From assembly GCA_035263125.1 (NCBI GenBank), contig DATFRP010000097.1:1-64000 (forward strand): a stretch of DNA of 64,000 nucleotides, read 5' to 3'. The notes under the pieces are model-generated. The model was given only the letters and a program-made list of their open reading frames with translations. It had not been told where the DNA came from and did not search any database. The position numbers and the translations under genes are program-made. The stretch is from Gp6-AA40 sp035263125. Lineage in GTDB: Bacteria > Acidobacteriota > Vicinamibacteria > Vicinamibacterales > UBA2999. Shown piece by piece: positions 31,342-39,439 of the stretch. The first letter of the stretch is position 1; every line of letters begins with the position of its first letter.

Positions 31342-32142
31342 CTACAGCTTCGAACGAATCTCCCACACATCGGGAAACAGGTTTCGCCCCATCGTCGTGC
31401 GGAGGTATGCCGCGCCGCTCGAACCCCCCGTGCCCGGCTTCACGCCGATCGTGCGTTCGACCATTCGGACGTGGCGGTAACGCCACTCTTCGAATCCTTC
31501 GTCCAGATCGACCAGCCGCTCGCAGATCTCGGTCGTTTTTGGGTCGCGACGATAGACGTCGAGCAGCACCTGCTGGACGTCCAACGAGGCCTCGAGCCGC
31601 TTCGTGTGATCGCGCGTCAGTTGTGATTCCGGAATGGGATATCCCTCGCGCGCAAGGTAGTGGAGGAAGGCGTCCCACACCGTGGGCTCGCGGTAGCGTC
31701 GCTCGAGTGCCAGGCGCCCCCGGCTGCCCGCCGGGAAACGATCGATCGCCGCCGGGCTCTTGGCGCCGAGGACGAATTCGATCTGACGGAACTGATCGGA
31801 TTGAAATCCGCTGGCCGCTTCGAGGCGTGATCGGAACGATTGGAATTCGAGCGGCGTCATCGTCTCGAGGATGTCGAGTTGCGCGACGAGCACCTTGAGG
31901 ATCGTGAGGATCCGCTTCAACGTGTGTTGCGCGCGATGCGGCTCGTCGCGTTCGAACAGCCGCCGGACGTGATCGAGCTCGTGCAGCAGCTCCTTGAACC
32001 AGAGCTCGTACACCTGATGGATCACGATGAACAGTGTCTCGTCGTGTTCCGGACCGGTCGAGCGCGGCTGCTGCAGCGAGAGGAGCTCGTCCAGCTTCAG
32101 ATAGCTCGTGTAGGTGACCGCTGGATGTGAAGCATCATTCAT
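31342..32142 (-). CDS. kynA: Tryptophan 2,3-dioxygenase
   Basis: 266 residues from ATG 32142; the longer open frame to 32427 lies within the MutS-like gene. It reads TYTSYLKLDELLSLQQPRS, HDETLFIVIHQVYELWFKELLHELDHV, LKRILTILKVLVAQLDILETMTPLEFQSFRSRLEAASGFQSDQFRQIEFVLG and FEEWRYRHVRMVERTIGVKPGTGGSSGAAYLR: the complete TDO signature, with substrate residues (F/YxxxxR, R-Y-R-H with the haem-ligand His, GTGGSSG). It opens the tryptophan indole ring to N-formylkynurenine, with haem. Its start overlaps the MutS-like stop by 8 nt, so it is translationally coupled to an unrelated gene. Confidence 0.95.
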   Translation of the reverse strand: MNDASHPAVTYTSYLKLDELLSLQQPRSTGPEHDETLFIVIHQVYELWFKELLHELDHVRRLFERDEPHRAQHTLKRILTILKVLVAQLDILETMTPLEFQSFRSRLEAASGFQSDQFRQIEFVLGAKSPAAIDRFPAGSRGRLALERRYREPTVWDAFLHYLAREGYPIPESQLTRDHTKRLEASLDVQQVLLDVYRRDPKTTEICERLVDLDEGFEEWRYRHVRMVERTIGVKPGTGGSSGAAYLRTTMGRNLFPDVWEIRSKL

Positions 32143-33970
32143 GCGAAGACTCCGGAACGTCCAGTCCGACGGCGCGCATGAGGGCGATCGCGTTGCTCCG
32201 CGTGACCGGCCCCTGTTTGAGTCGATAGTCAAAGCGGATATCGTGCCCGTCGAACCAATCGTCGAAGTGCACGTTGGCCGCGCGCGGCGCCAGCTCACGG
32301 GCGATCGCGGTGAGCGCGAGATCGTGTGTGGTGATGAGGCCGATCGCGCCGCGATCGAGCAGACCGCGCAGCACGCCGGATGATCCCACGAGCCGATCCT
32401 GCGAGTTCGTCCCGTGAAACAGCTCATCGAGCAGAAACAACAGCGGCAGCGGGCCTGCGGCGAGGTCGGCGAGCTCGCGGATTCGTGTGATCTCGGCGTA
32501 GAAGCGGGAACGTCCTTCGAGCAGTGAATCCTGAATGCGCAGCGTGGCCCCGACGGCGAGCGTCGAAACGCGCAGCGACGAGGCGCGCACCGTGGCGCCG
32601 GCGAGAGCCAGGACCGTGTTCACACCGACAGTGCGCAACATCGTGCTCTTTCCCGACATGTTCGAACCGCTGACGATGAGCAGACCCGGCTCACGGCCAA
32701 GCCGGATGTCGTTGCGGACCGTGCGCGCTGCCGGCAGCAGCGGATGGCCAAGCTCGTTCCCTTCGAACACCGCGACGGGCCGGCTGTCCGTTGACGACAG
32801 GATGATCTCGGGAAAGGGATCGGATGGGTGCTCGAAACGATACGCCGACAGCGACGAGAACGCTTCGAACTCCGCGGCCGCGTCGAGCCATCGACGGATG
32901 TGACGGCCGTGCTCGCTCCGCCATGCCTCGATCGCCCACGCCACGTGCGTGCCCCACATCACCGGAAGCGACAGCAGCAGGAAGAAGAGATTGTCCTGCC
33001 AGTCGTGGAGCTCGACGAGTCGATGCAGGAAGCGAATCGCACGCGATGCGGAGCCGCCGCGGCCTTCGAGCGCGCGATGAAGCGCGGCGAGACGCGGAGA
33101 TGAGAAGCGCTGCGGCTCGAGCTGCTCGAGCAGGTGGCCGAGGACGTCGAGATCGTGTGCTGCCGCATCGGCTCGCCGGAGCGCCTGCTCGACGCGTTTC
33201 TGCTGGGGCCAGGCGAACGCGACCTGCACCGCAAGCGCGATCTGCAGCGGCCATTCGATGCGGGTCGTGAGCCAGATGACGATCATCGCAATCACGACGA
33301 GTGTCATCGATGCGGCGACCCAACGCAGCCACGGAGGTGAGAGCAAGGGCGGCGACTCCGCCCACGCGACCACTGCTTCGCCGTTGACGCCCGCTCGCAC
33401 ATCGGTGCCGGCCAGCGAGAGGCGTTCTCGCAGATCGAGCAGCGCGGTCATCTCCGCTACGCCCTGCTGGCGTTCGGTGATCTCACTCGGTGTCGCTGGC
33501 GACTTCAGCCAGCGGGCCAGCGTGTCCTCTCCCGTTCGCGTTCGCGCGATCGACAGGAGCTCGAACAGCGAGCCTCGCCCGAACAGATCCAGATCGTTGG
33601 CGTATGGATGGCCCTCGTCCAGGAACCGTTCGCCCGGTTCACCCATGCCGTGCCAGCGATCCTCGATGCGCGCGAGCCCGCGCTGGTAGAACGCCATCGC
33701 CCGCGCGGCCCCATCGCGCGCCCGGATCACGGTGTCGTGACGCTGCACGAGCACTCCGAACACGACGACCGGGATCAGCAGAAGCCAGTACGAGACGAGC
33801 GCATTCCAGGCCAGGACGAGCAGCAGCACGAACAGACCGACCGCAGCCAGGCGCGCGTTGCTGTAACGGAGCTCGAGCCTTGAAAGCCGACCATGCGTCG
33901 CCCGGCGCTCCTCGAGGCGGCGAGTGTATTCGGCCGACGGTGAAGACACGCTTGATTGTGGCTCAGCCAA
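32135..33970 (-). CDS. MutS-like ATPase with membrane segments
   Basis: 611 residues from a TTG start at 33970. The C-terminal third is the MutS ATPase: LLIVSGSNMSGKSTMLRTVGVN (Walker A about 435-443), LPLLFLLDELFHGTNSQDR (Walker B about 508-520) and GLITTHDLALTAIA (H-motif). Ahead of it are a MutS core-like helical region and at least four hydrophobic segments (about 41-59, 60-76, 216-236, 327-345). The mismatch-recognition domain (with its Phe-x-Glu) is absent. This is the membrane-bound MutS-family branch, whose role is unknown; it is not the repair MutS. It is the first gene of a unit with the tryptophan dioxygenase. Confidence 0.88.
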   Translation of the reverse strand: MAEPQSSVSSPSAEYTRRLEERRATHGRLSRLELRYSNARLAAVGLFVLLLVLAWNALVSYWLLLIPVVVFGVLVQRHDTVIRARDGAARAMAFYQRGLARIEDRWHGMGEPGERFLDEGHPYANDLDLFGRGSLFELLSIARTRTGEDTLARWLKSPATPSEITERQQGVAEMTALLDLRERLSLAGTDVRAGVNGEAVVAWAESPPLLSPPWLRWVAASMTLVVIAMIVIWLTTRIEWPLQIALAVQVAFAWPQQKRVEQALRRADAAAHDLDVLGHLLEQLEPQRFSSPRLAALHRALEGRGGSASRAIRFLHRLVELHDWQDNLFFLLLSLPVMWGTHVAWAIEAWRSEHGRHIRRWLDAAAEFEAFSSLSAYRFEHPSDPFPEIILSSTDSRPVAVFEGNELGHPLLPAARTVRNDIRLGREPGLLIVSGSNMSGKSTMLRTVGVNTVLALAGATVRASSLRVSTLAVGATLRIQDSLLEGRSRFYAEITRIRELADLAAGPLPLLFLLDELFHGTNSQDRLVGSSGVLRGLLDRGAIGLITTHDLALTAIARELAPRAANVHFDDWFDGHDIRFDYRLKQGPVTRSNAIALMRAVGLDVPESSHE

Positions 33971-34052
33971 GGAGGCTCGCGGTTCAGGCCTCGGGCGTCA
34001 GGATGGGCCAGCTCGCGCGGTGACGCCGGCAGCTTATGTTACAGTACAACAA

Positions 34053-34058
34053 TATAAT
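34053..34058 (+). promoter_or_regulatory. TATAAT box 3 nt before the MocR start
   Basis: Perfect TATAAT ending at 34058, with the ATG at 34062. It is too close for the usual start point 6-8 nt downstream unless translation starts further in. The AT-rich block 34034-34060 (TTATGTTACAGTACAAC then AATATAAT) may hold the regulator's own binding site. Confidence 0.35.
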
Positions 34059-34061
34059 GAG

Positions 34062-35396
34062 ATGTCTCAAATACGAATACATGGTTCAAATGCTGCAGAA
34101 ATAGCGGCATCTATTGAGAGGGCTGTCGAGGCTGGGACGCTACGCAGCGGTGCCCGCTTGCCGACCATCCGCGATCTGGCCGGGACGCTCAAGGTCAGCC
34201 CGGTCACAGTGGCGGCGGCGTATCGAGCGCTCCAATCGCGGGGACTGGTAGAGGGCAGCGGTCGCCGCGGCACTCGGGTTCGCCAGCCCCCGCATCACCA
34301 GGTCGCAGTCGGCCATACCCCGGCCGCCGCCGTTCACGAGGCGGGTGGCCTCATCGATCTGGCGACGGGCAATCCCGATCCCGACCTCCTCCCGCCGATT
34401 GGCCCGCATCTTCACGGGCTCAGTCACACGACGCATCTGTACGGCGATCCGCTCGCGTTTCGGCCGCTCGTCGCGTTTGCGGCTTCCGAGTTCGAGGCCG
34501 ACGGAATCCCAGCGGAGCATGTCGTGATCGCAAGCGGGTCGCTCGACGCGATTGAGCGTGTGCTGCGCGAGCATGTGCGCCCGGGTGGTCGAGTGGTGGT
34601 GGAAGATCCCACCCTGCCGTCGTTGTTGGAGTTGCTCGCGTCACTTGGTCTCCCGCCTCATCCCGCAGCCCTCGATGACGAAGGCCCCGAGCCGGACGCG
34701 CTCGAGCGTGCGCTGCGCGGTCCCACCGGCGCGGTGATTCTCTCGTCGCGGGCGCAGAATCCTACGGGAGCGGCCATCACGACGCGTCGTGCCGCGGACC
34801 TCGCGCGAATCCTTCGTCGTCACCCGCGACCGCTGCTCATCGAGATCGACTCGGCTGGGCCGGTGTCCGGGACACCAGCCGTCACAGTGATCGATCCGTC
34901 GCGCCCGCATTGGGCGGTTGTGAGATCGACGTCGAAGTTCCTTGGGCCTGACCTGCGCATCGCCGCGCTCGCGTCTGATGCGCTCACCGCGGGACGAGTG
35001 CTGCGGAGGCAGGCGCTCGGCGTGCGCTGGGTGAGCCACCTGCTGCAGGCGCTGACGCTGTCGCTCTGGTCCGATCCGTCGAGTGGCCGTCGCCTGGCTC
35101 GTGCGGCCGACGTCTATCGACAGCGCCGAGCCTCGTTGATCGAAGCGCTCGCATCGCACGGGATCCATTCGCAGGGGCGCTCGGGTCTGCACGTGTGGGT
35201 TCCAGTGCGCGGGGAGACCGCCACCGTCAGTGGACTTGCCGCGCGCGGGTGGTCCGTTGCGGCCGGCGAGCGCTTCCGATTGCGAAGCGCTCCCGCCATC
35301 CGCATCACCACATCGGCTCTGGCACCTGACGAGGGGCAGCGCCTGGCCGCCGATCTCGCGGCCGTGCTTCATCCGGCGGCGGCGACGTCTGCATGA
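34062..35396 (+). CDS. MocR-type regulator (GntR winged helix fused to aminotransferase domain)
   Basis: 444 residues from ATG 34062. The GntR winged helix covers about residues 1-72 (IERAVEAGTLRSGARLPTIRDLAGTLKVSPVTVAAAYRALQSRGLVEGSGRRGTRV). An aminotransferase class I/II domain follows: LIDLATGNPDPDLLPP, YGDPLAFRPLVAFAASEF, NPTGAAITTRRA and the PLP-lysine in RSTSKFLGPDLRIAALASD. The closest style is PtsJ/YjiR-like MocR regulators. They sense PLP or amino-acid adducts and control transcription. The 3' end overlaps the convergent DUF2461 gene by 92 nt. Confidence 0.9.
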   Translation: MSQIRIHGSNAAEIAASIERAVEAGTLRSGARLPTIRDLAGTLKVSPVTVAAAYRALQSRGLVEGSGRRGTRVRQPPHHQVAVGHTPAAAVHEAGGLIDLATGNPDPDLLPPIGPHLHGLSHTTHLYGDPLAFRPLVAFAASEFEADGIPAEHVVIASGSLDAIERVLREHVRPGGRVVVEDPTLPSLLELLASLGLPPHPAALDDEGPEPDALERALRGPTGAVILSSRAQNPTGAAITTRRAADLARILRRHPRPLLIEIDSAGPVSGTPAVTVIDPSRPHWAVVRSTSKFLGPDLRIAALASDALTAGRVLRRQALGVRWVSHLLQALTLSLWSDPSSGRRLARAADVYRQRRASLIEALASHGIHSQGRSGLHVWVPVRGETATVSGLAARGWSVAAGERFRLRSAPAIRITTSALAPDEGQRLAADLAAVLHPAAATSA

Positions 35397-36060
35397 GCCG
35401 GGGCTCGAGGGCGGCATTGAGAAACTGCACGAGCGGTGCGACGCCCTTGAAGACATTCAGCAACTCTCGGTAGAAACGCGGGCTCGTCGCGAGCGAGGCT
35501 TCATACTCGCAGGCGCCGAGGAATTGCTTGAACTGCAGATAGTGCGCGGCGGGATGGTCCTTGGCGTACCCCAATGGGACGCGTGTCAATCGTTCGCCCG
35601 TCAATGCACCGACCGTCCGCTTGAATGCCGGCGCAGTCACGAGGCGATGAAAGCGCGGGTGGCTCGACGCGATCTGCGCGCGGATGTCGTGCAGGTCGGC
35701 GGTCGTCGGCATGTACATCCCTCCCCCCATCCACACCCATCCCGGCGCAATTTCCATGTAGAGACCGGCGCCTTCGCCGCGTGGAAAGCTCCGCCGCGGG
35801 AAACGCGCCGCGACATGCGTCTTGTACGGTGTTTTGTCGCTGCTGAATCTCGTGTCCCGATAGACGCGAAACAACGACACCTTGGGATCGGCGACGAGCT
35901 CCGGCGCGAAGGTCCGCATGTCGGCGGCCAGTCGTTCCACGAGCGCGATCATGGGCGTCTTGACGTGCTGCTCGTACTCGTCTTTTCGTGGGAGGAACCA
36001 CTCGCGACGGTTATTGCGTTTGAGGGCCCCGAGAAACGAGAGTGTTTTCTTCGTGAACAT
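35305..36060 (-). CDS. DUF2461 family protein
   Basis: 251 residues. It contains TLSFLGALKRNNRREWFLPRKDEYEQHVKTPMIALVERLAADM, KVSLFRVYRDTRFSSDKTPYKTHVAARFPR, GAGLYMEIAPGWVWMGGGMYMPTTADLHDIRAQIA and LGYAKDHPAAHYLQFKQFLG, the full DUF2461 (TIGR02453) pattern; function unknown. The last about 30 residues (DEARPRDRRPGAAPRQVPEPMW) are encoded antisense to the end of the MocR gene and look unlike the family, suggesting loss of an original stop. It is divergent from the topoisomerase A gene. Confidence 0.9.
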   Translation of the reverse strand: MFTKKTLSFLGALKRNNRREWFLPRKDEYEQHVKTPMIALVERLAADMRTFAPELVADPKVSLFRVYRDTRFSSDKTPYKTHVAARFPRRSFPRGEGAGLYMEIAPGWVWMGGGMYMPTTADLHDIRAQIASSHPRFHRLVTAPAFKRTVGALTGERLTRVPLGYAKDHPAAHYLQFKQFLGACEYEASLATSPRFYRELLNVFKGVAPLVQFLNAALEPRLMQTSPPPDEARPRDRRPGAAPRQVPEPMW

Positions 36061-36142
36061 CGTAGGTCAAAGGTCAAGAGTCAAAGGTTACACTTACACC
36101 TACACCTTTGACCTCACCTTTGCCCTTTGACCTTTGATCTGA
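36061..36142. repeat. Inverted heptad arrays (GGTCAAA)n between divergent genes
   Basis: The left array AGGTCAAAGGTCAAGAGTC (from 36064) is preceded by CGTAGG. The right array (about 36103-36139) repeats TTTGACC, with variants such as TTTGCCC. The spacer is ACACTTACACCTAC-like. It covers the whole space between the DUF2461 start and the topoisomerase start at 36144, so promoter and ribosome-site sequences of both must lie in it. Confidence 0.8.
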
Positions 36143-36143
36143 C

Positions 36144-38531
36144 GTGAGCCCCAAGAAACGCCGTAAATCCGCCCCGTCGCTCTTCGATCTCGAGGAGCCG
36201 CTCGCGGCGTCGCCGCCGACCGGCGGTTCTACCGATGGCGTCGCGCTTCACGAAGCGGCCCAGACCCGCTATCTGAATTACGCGCTCTCGGTCATCACTG
36301 CGCGCGCGCTGCCGGACGTCCGCGACGGGCTCAAGCCGGTGCAGAGACGCATTCTCTACACCATGTGGCAGCAGAACCTGACGGCCGATGCCAAACATCG
36401 CAAGTGCGCGAAGGTCGTCGGCGATGTGATGGGGAGCTACCACCCGCACGGCGACGCCGCGCTGTACGAAACGCTCGTGCGCATGGCGCAGTCGTTCTCG
36501 CTGCGCTATCCACTCATCGACGGGTCGGGCAACTTCGGTTCTCTCGACGGCGACAGCGCGGCGGCGATGCGCTACACGGAGTGCCGTCTCGCGCGCATCT
36601 CCGACGAGATGCTCACTGAAATCGAGCAGCGTACGGTGCACTTCCGCCCGAACTACGACGGGACGAAGACCGAACCGGTCGTCCTGCCGGCGCGGATCCC
36701 GAATCTGCTCATCAACGGCGCCACCGGCATCGCGGTCGGCATGGCCACCAACGTGCCGCCGCACAACCTGGGCGAAGTCTGCACCGCGCTGGTCAAGCTG
36801 CTCGACAACCCGGACTTGAGCAGCCTGCAGTTGTGCCGCTACGTCAAAGGGCCAGACTTTCCGACCGGCGGCCAGATTCTGAACTCTGCCGAGGAGCTGA
36901 AGGGGATCTACAAGACCGGGTCCGGCACCGTACGTTTGCGATCGACGTGGGAAGAAGGACAGACGACCCGCGGGACCCAGACGATCTGCATCACGAGCAT
37001 TCCGTATGCGGTGAACAAAGCGGCGCTCGTCGAGCGGATCGCCGAGGTCGTCCTGTCGCGGAAGCTTCCTCCGCTGGTCGACGTCAAGGATGTCTCCACC
37101 GATGACGTGCGGATTGCCCTCGAACTGAAACGGGACGCCGATCCGAAGATGGTGATGGCGTATCTCTTCAAGAACACGCCGCTTCAGACCAACGTCATCG
37201 TCAACCTGACGTGTCTGATTCCGACCGAGAACGCCGAAGTCGGCCGGCCCGAGCGGCTCGATCTGAAAGCGATCCTGTGGCACTTCCTGCACTTCCGTCT
37301 CGAGGTCGTCACCAACCGTCTCGAGCACGAGCTCGAGGCGTTGAAGAAGCGGATGCACATACTCGAAGGCTTCGAGAAGGTCTTCGACGCCCTCGACGAG
37401 ATCATCAAGATCATCCGCAAGTCCGACGGCAAGGCCGATTCGGCGGCGAAGATCATGAAGCGGTTCGATCTCGATGCCGAGCAGACCGATGCGATCCTCG
37501 AGCTGAAACTGTATCGGCTCGCCCGCCTCGAGATTCTCGTCATTCAGAACGAGCTCGCCGACAAGCGGAAGCGCGCGCGCCAGATCTCGAGTCTGCTCAA
37601 AGACGAAGACGGCCGATGGAAGGTCGTCCGCGACGAGATCGAGTCGATTCAGGCGCAGTATGCCAAAGGCGACAAGCGCCGCACGATCATCGAAGCGGCC
37701 GAGGAGGTCGCCTTCACCGAAGACGACTTCATCGTCGAAGAAGACAATGTCGTCATCGTGTCGCGCGATGGGTGGCTGAAGCGCCAGAAGGAAGTGCGCG
37801 ATCTGTCGACGACGCGCCTGCGTGAGGGCGACTCGGTGCTGGCCGTGCTGCAAGGGAGCACGCGTGCGACGGTCGTGTTCTTCACGAACTTCGGCGCGGC
37901 GTATACCGCGCGGATCATCGACGTGCCGGCATCGACCGGCTACGGCGAGCCGGTGCAGAAGCTGTTCAAGCTCCGCGATGGCGAGCGTGTGATCGCGGCG
38001 GTCAGCCTCGATCCGCGCGTGTCCGGCGCAATCACGGCGAAGAAGCAGGGCGATGTTCCTCGAGTTCATGCGGTGGCGGTGACGAGCGACGGATACAGCC
38101 TGCGTTTCGGACTCGACGCGTTCATCGAGCCCAGCACACGCGCGGGACGCCGCTACGCCCGGCCGTCCAAGGGCGTCGAGGTCATCGGCGTCGCCAAGGT
38201 CACGGGCGCGGAGATCATCATCGCGGCGACCGAAAGCGCGCGCGCGATCCTGTGCCGCGCAGACGAGGTGAATTTCCTCTCGGGCCCGGGCAAGGGCGTG
38301 ATTCTGATCAAGCTGGCCGACGAGGATCGCGTGCTCGGATTCATCGCCTCGTCAGGCGACCGCGACATCATGCGCGTCGAGACGAGCCGTGGCGCCGAGC
38401 AGACGATCAGCACGGCGAAGTACGAGGTCACAGGCCGCGGTGGCAAGGGCCGCGAGCTGCTGCAGCGCGGTCAGTTCACGCGCGTGATCCCGCAGGACGT
38501 CGAGAATCCGCAGCCATTGAACGGTACGTAG
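36144..38531 (+). CDS. parC: Type IIA topoisomerase subunit A (topoisomerase IV/gyrase A)
   Basis: 795 residues from GTG 36144. QTRYLNYALSVITARALPDVRDGLKPVQRRILY, VVGDVMGSYHPHGDAALYETLVRMAQ, GNFGSLDGDSAAAMRYTECRL with the DNA-cleaving Tyr144, and LINGATGIAVGMATNVPPHNL form the breakage-reunion core. The coiled coil and six-bladed C-terminal beta-pinwheel follow (from about residue 510). The strict GyrA-box (QRRGGKG) is not seen; GRGGKGRELLQRG near the end is the nearest thing, so the topoisomerase IV assignment is preferred but not certain. It partners the B subunit at 43272. The TAG stop is part of the repeat at 38526-38550. Confidence 0.88.
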   Translation: MSPKKRRKSAPSLFDLEEPLAASPPTGGSTDGVALHEAAQTRYLNYALSVITARALPDVRDGLKPVQRRILYTMWQQNLTADAKHRKCAKVVGDVMGSYHPHGDAALYETLVRMAQSFSLRYPLIDGSGNFGSLDGDSAAAMRYTECRLARISDEMLTEIEQRTVHFRPNYDGTKTEPVVLPARIPNLLINGATGIAVGMATNVPPHNLGEVCTALVKLLDNPDLSSLQLCRYVKGPDFPTGGQILNSAEELKGIYKTGSGTVRLRSTWEEGQTTRGTQTICITSIPYAVNKAALVERIAEVVLSRKLPPLVDVKDVSTDDVRIALELKRDADPKMVMAYLFKNTPLQTNVIVNLTCLIPTENAEVGRPERLDLKAILWHFLHFRLEVVTNRLEHELEALKKRMHILEGFEKVFDALDEIIKIIRKSDGKADSAAKIMKRFDLDAEQTDAILELKLYRLARLEILVIQNELADKRKRARQISSLLKDEDGRWKVVRDEIESIQAQYAKGDKRRTIIEAAEEVAFTEDDFIVEEDNVVIVSRDGWLKRQKEVRDLSTTRLREGDSVLAVLQGSTRATVVFFTNFGAAYTARIIDVPASTGYGEPVQKLFKLRDGERVIAAVSLDPRVSGAITAKKQGDVPRVHAVAVTSDGYSLRFGLDAFIEPSTRAGRRYARPSKGVEVIGVAKVTGAEIIIAATESARAILCRADEVNFLSGPGKGVILIKLADEDRVLGFIASSGDRDIMRVETSRGAEQTISTAKYEVTGRGGKGRELLQRGQFTRVIPQDVENPQPLNGT

Positions 38532-38550
38532 GGGCCGCCTTCAGGCGGCC
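38526..38550. repeat. GGGGCCGCC hairpin supplying the topoisomerase A stop
   Basis: ACGTA, GGGGCCGCC, TTCA, GGCGGCC: identical over 25 nt to 17551-17575. The TAG of ACGTAGG is the in-frame stop of the topoisomerase A gene. It lies between convergent genes. Confidence 0.85.
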
Positions 38551-38564
38551 TCTTCGTCCTGTCT

Positions 38565-39296
38565 CTACATATACATTCCGCCGTTGACGGCGATCGTCTG
38601 GCCGGTCATGTACGCGTTGGACGCGAGCATGACCGCCACCTCCGCGCATTCCTCGACCTGCCCGAAGCGGCCCATTGGAATCATGTCCGGCTTGACGTGC
38701 GGGTTGGCCACTACCATCTCGGTGGCGATGAGCGCCGGCGCGATGGCGTTCACGGTGACGCCTTCCTTGGCGAGGAGCCGCGCGTAGCTCTTGGTGGCTG
38801 CGATGACGCCCGCTTTGGCTGCCGAGTAATGCACGCCGAGCATGCTGCCGGCTTGCGCGGCGACGGAGGTCAGGTTGATGATGCGTCCCCACTTCCGCTC
38901 ACGCATCGCTGGCAGGACGGCCTGCGTCATCAGGAACACGGACGTCAGGTTCACCTGGATGATGTCGTTCCAGCTGACTTCCGTCATCTGCTCGATGCGC
39001 TCGACCATGACGCGGCCGGCGTTGTTCACCAGGACATCGATCGAGCCGAGATCCGATCCAGCGGCGTTGACCAGCCTGTTCACGTCGTCGCTTTTCGACA
39101 CGTCGCCCTGCAGCGCAACCGCGTGTCGGCCCATTCGACGGATGTCTTCCGCGGTGGCCTCGGCGTCAGCCTCCCGGTTGACGTAATTCACCGCGACGTC
39201 ACAGCCTGCAGTCGCCAGCGCGAGCGCGATAGCTTTCCCTATCCCGCGGCCGCCGCCGGTGACGAGTGCTTTCCTGCCTGAGAGAATCGCGCTCAT
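38565..39296 (-). CDS. Short-chain dehydrogenase/reductase, FabG-like
   Basis: 243 residues, the classical SDR length. Cofactor motif GGGRGIGKAIA at residues 14-24, LVNNAG in strand 4, catalytic Ser in INLTSVAAQAG and Tyr-x-x-x-Lys as YSAAK, then TVNAIAPALIATEM, and the end YMTGQTIAVNGGMYM. The sequence is nearest to 3-oxoacyl-ACP reductase (FabG)-type SDRs using NADPH; as no other fatty-acid genes are nearby, a related reductase role is possible. The start is ATG 39296 with GAAGGA just upstream. Confidence 0.9.
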   Translation of the reverse strand: MSAILSGRKALVTGGGRGIGKAIALALATAGCDVAVNYVNREADAEATAEDIRRMGRHAVALQGDVSKSDDVNRLVNAAGSDLGSIDVLVNNAGRVMVERIEQMTEVSWNDIIQVNLTSVFLMTQAVLPAMRERKWGRIINLTSVAAQAGSMLGVHYSAAKAGVIAATKSYARLLAKEGVTVNAIAPALIATEMVVANPHVKPDMIPMGRFGQVEECAEVAVMLASNAYMTGQTIAVNGGMYM

Positions 39297-39439
39297 TCCT
39301 TCGTCCCGCGCATCCCACGCCTCCTCATGATCAGCGGATTCTACTCGGGCTTGCTCACGGCACAGGATTGGCTAGGCGACGCGACAACCGCCAGATCTCC
39401 CCACGAAAGCGGCACGTCGGCTTCCCCGGCGTTACAGAT
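39297..39439 (+). other. 143-nt leader with a hairpin next to the start codon
   Basis: Between the divergent SDR and the 262-residue hypothetical gene. A hairpin ACGTCGG-CTTCC-CCGGCGT (39414-39432, one G-T pair) ends 7 nt before the ATG at 39440, and there is no Shine-Dalgarno. Upstream sequence contains CTCACGGCACAGG and GGCGACGCGACAACCGCC, which could pair further. I cannot match it to a known RNA family. Confidence 0.3.

Noticed and set aside
36114..38069. A 651-residue open frame on the minus strand
   Set aside because: It is antisense to the topoisomerase A gene, is a by-product of GC-rich codon bias, and has no family resemblance.
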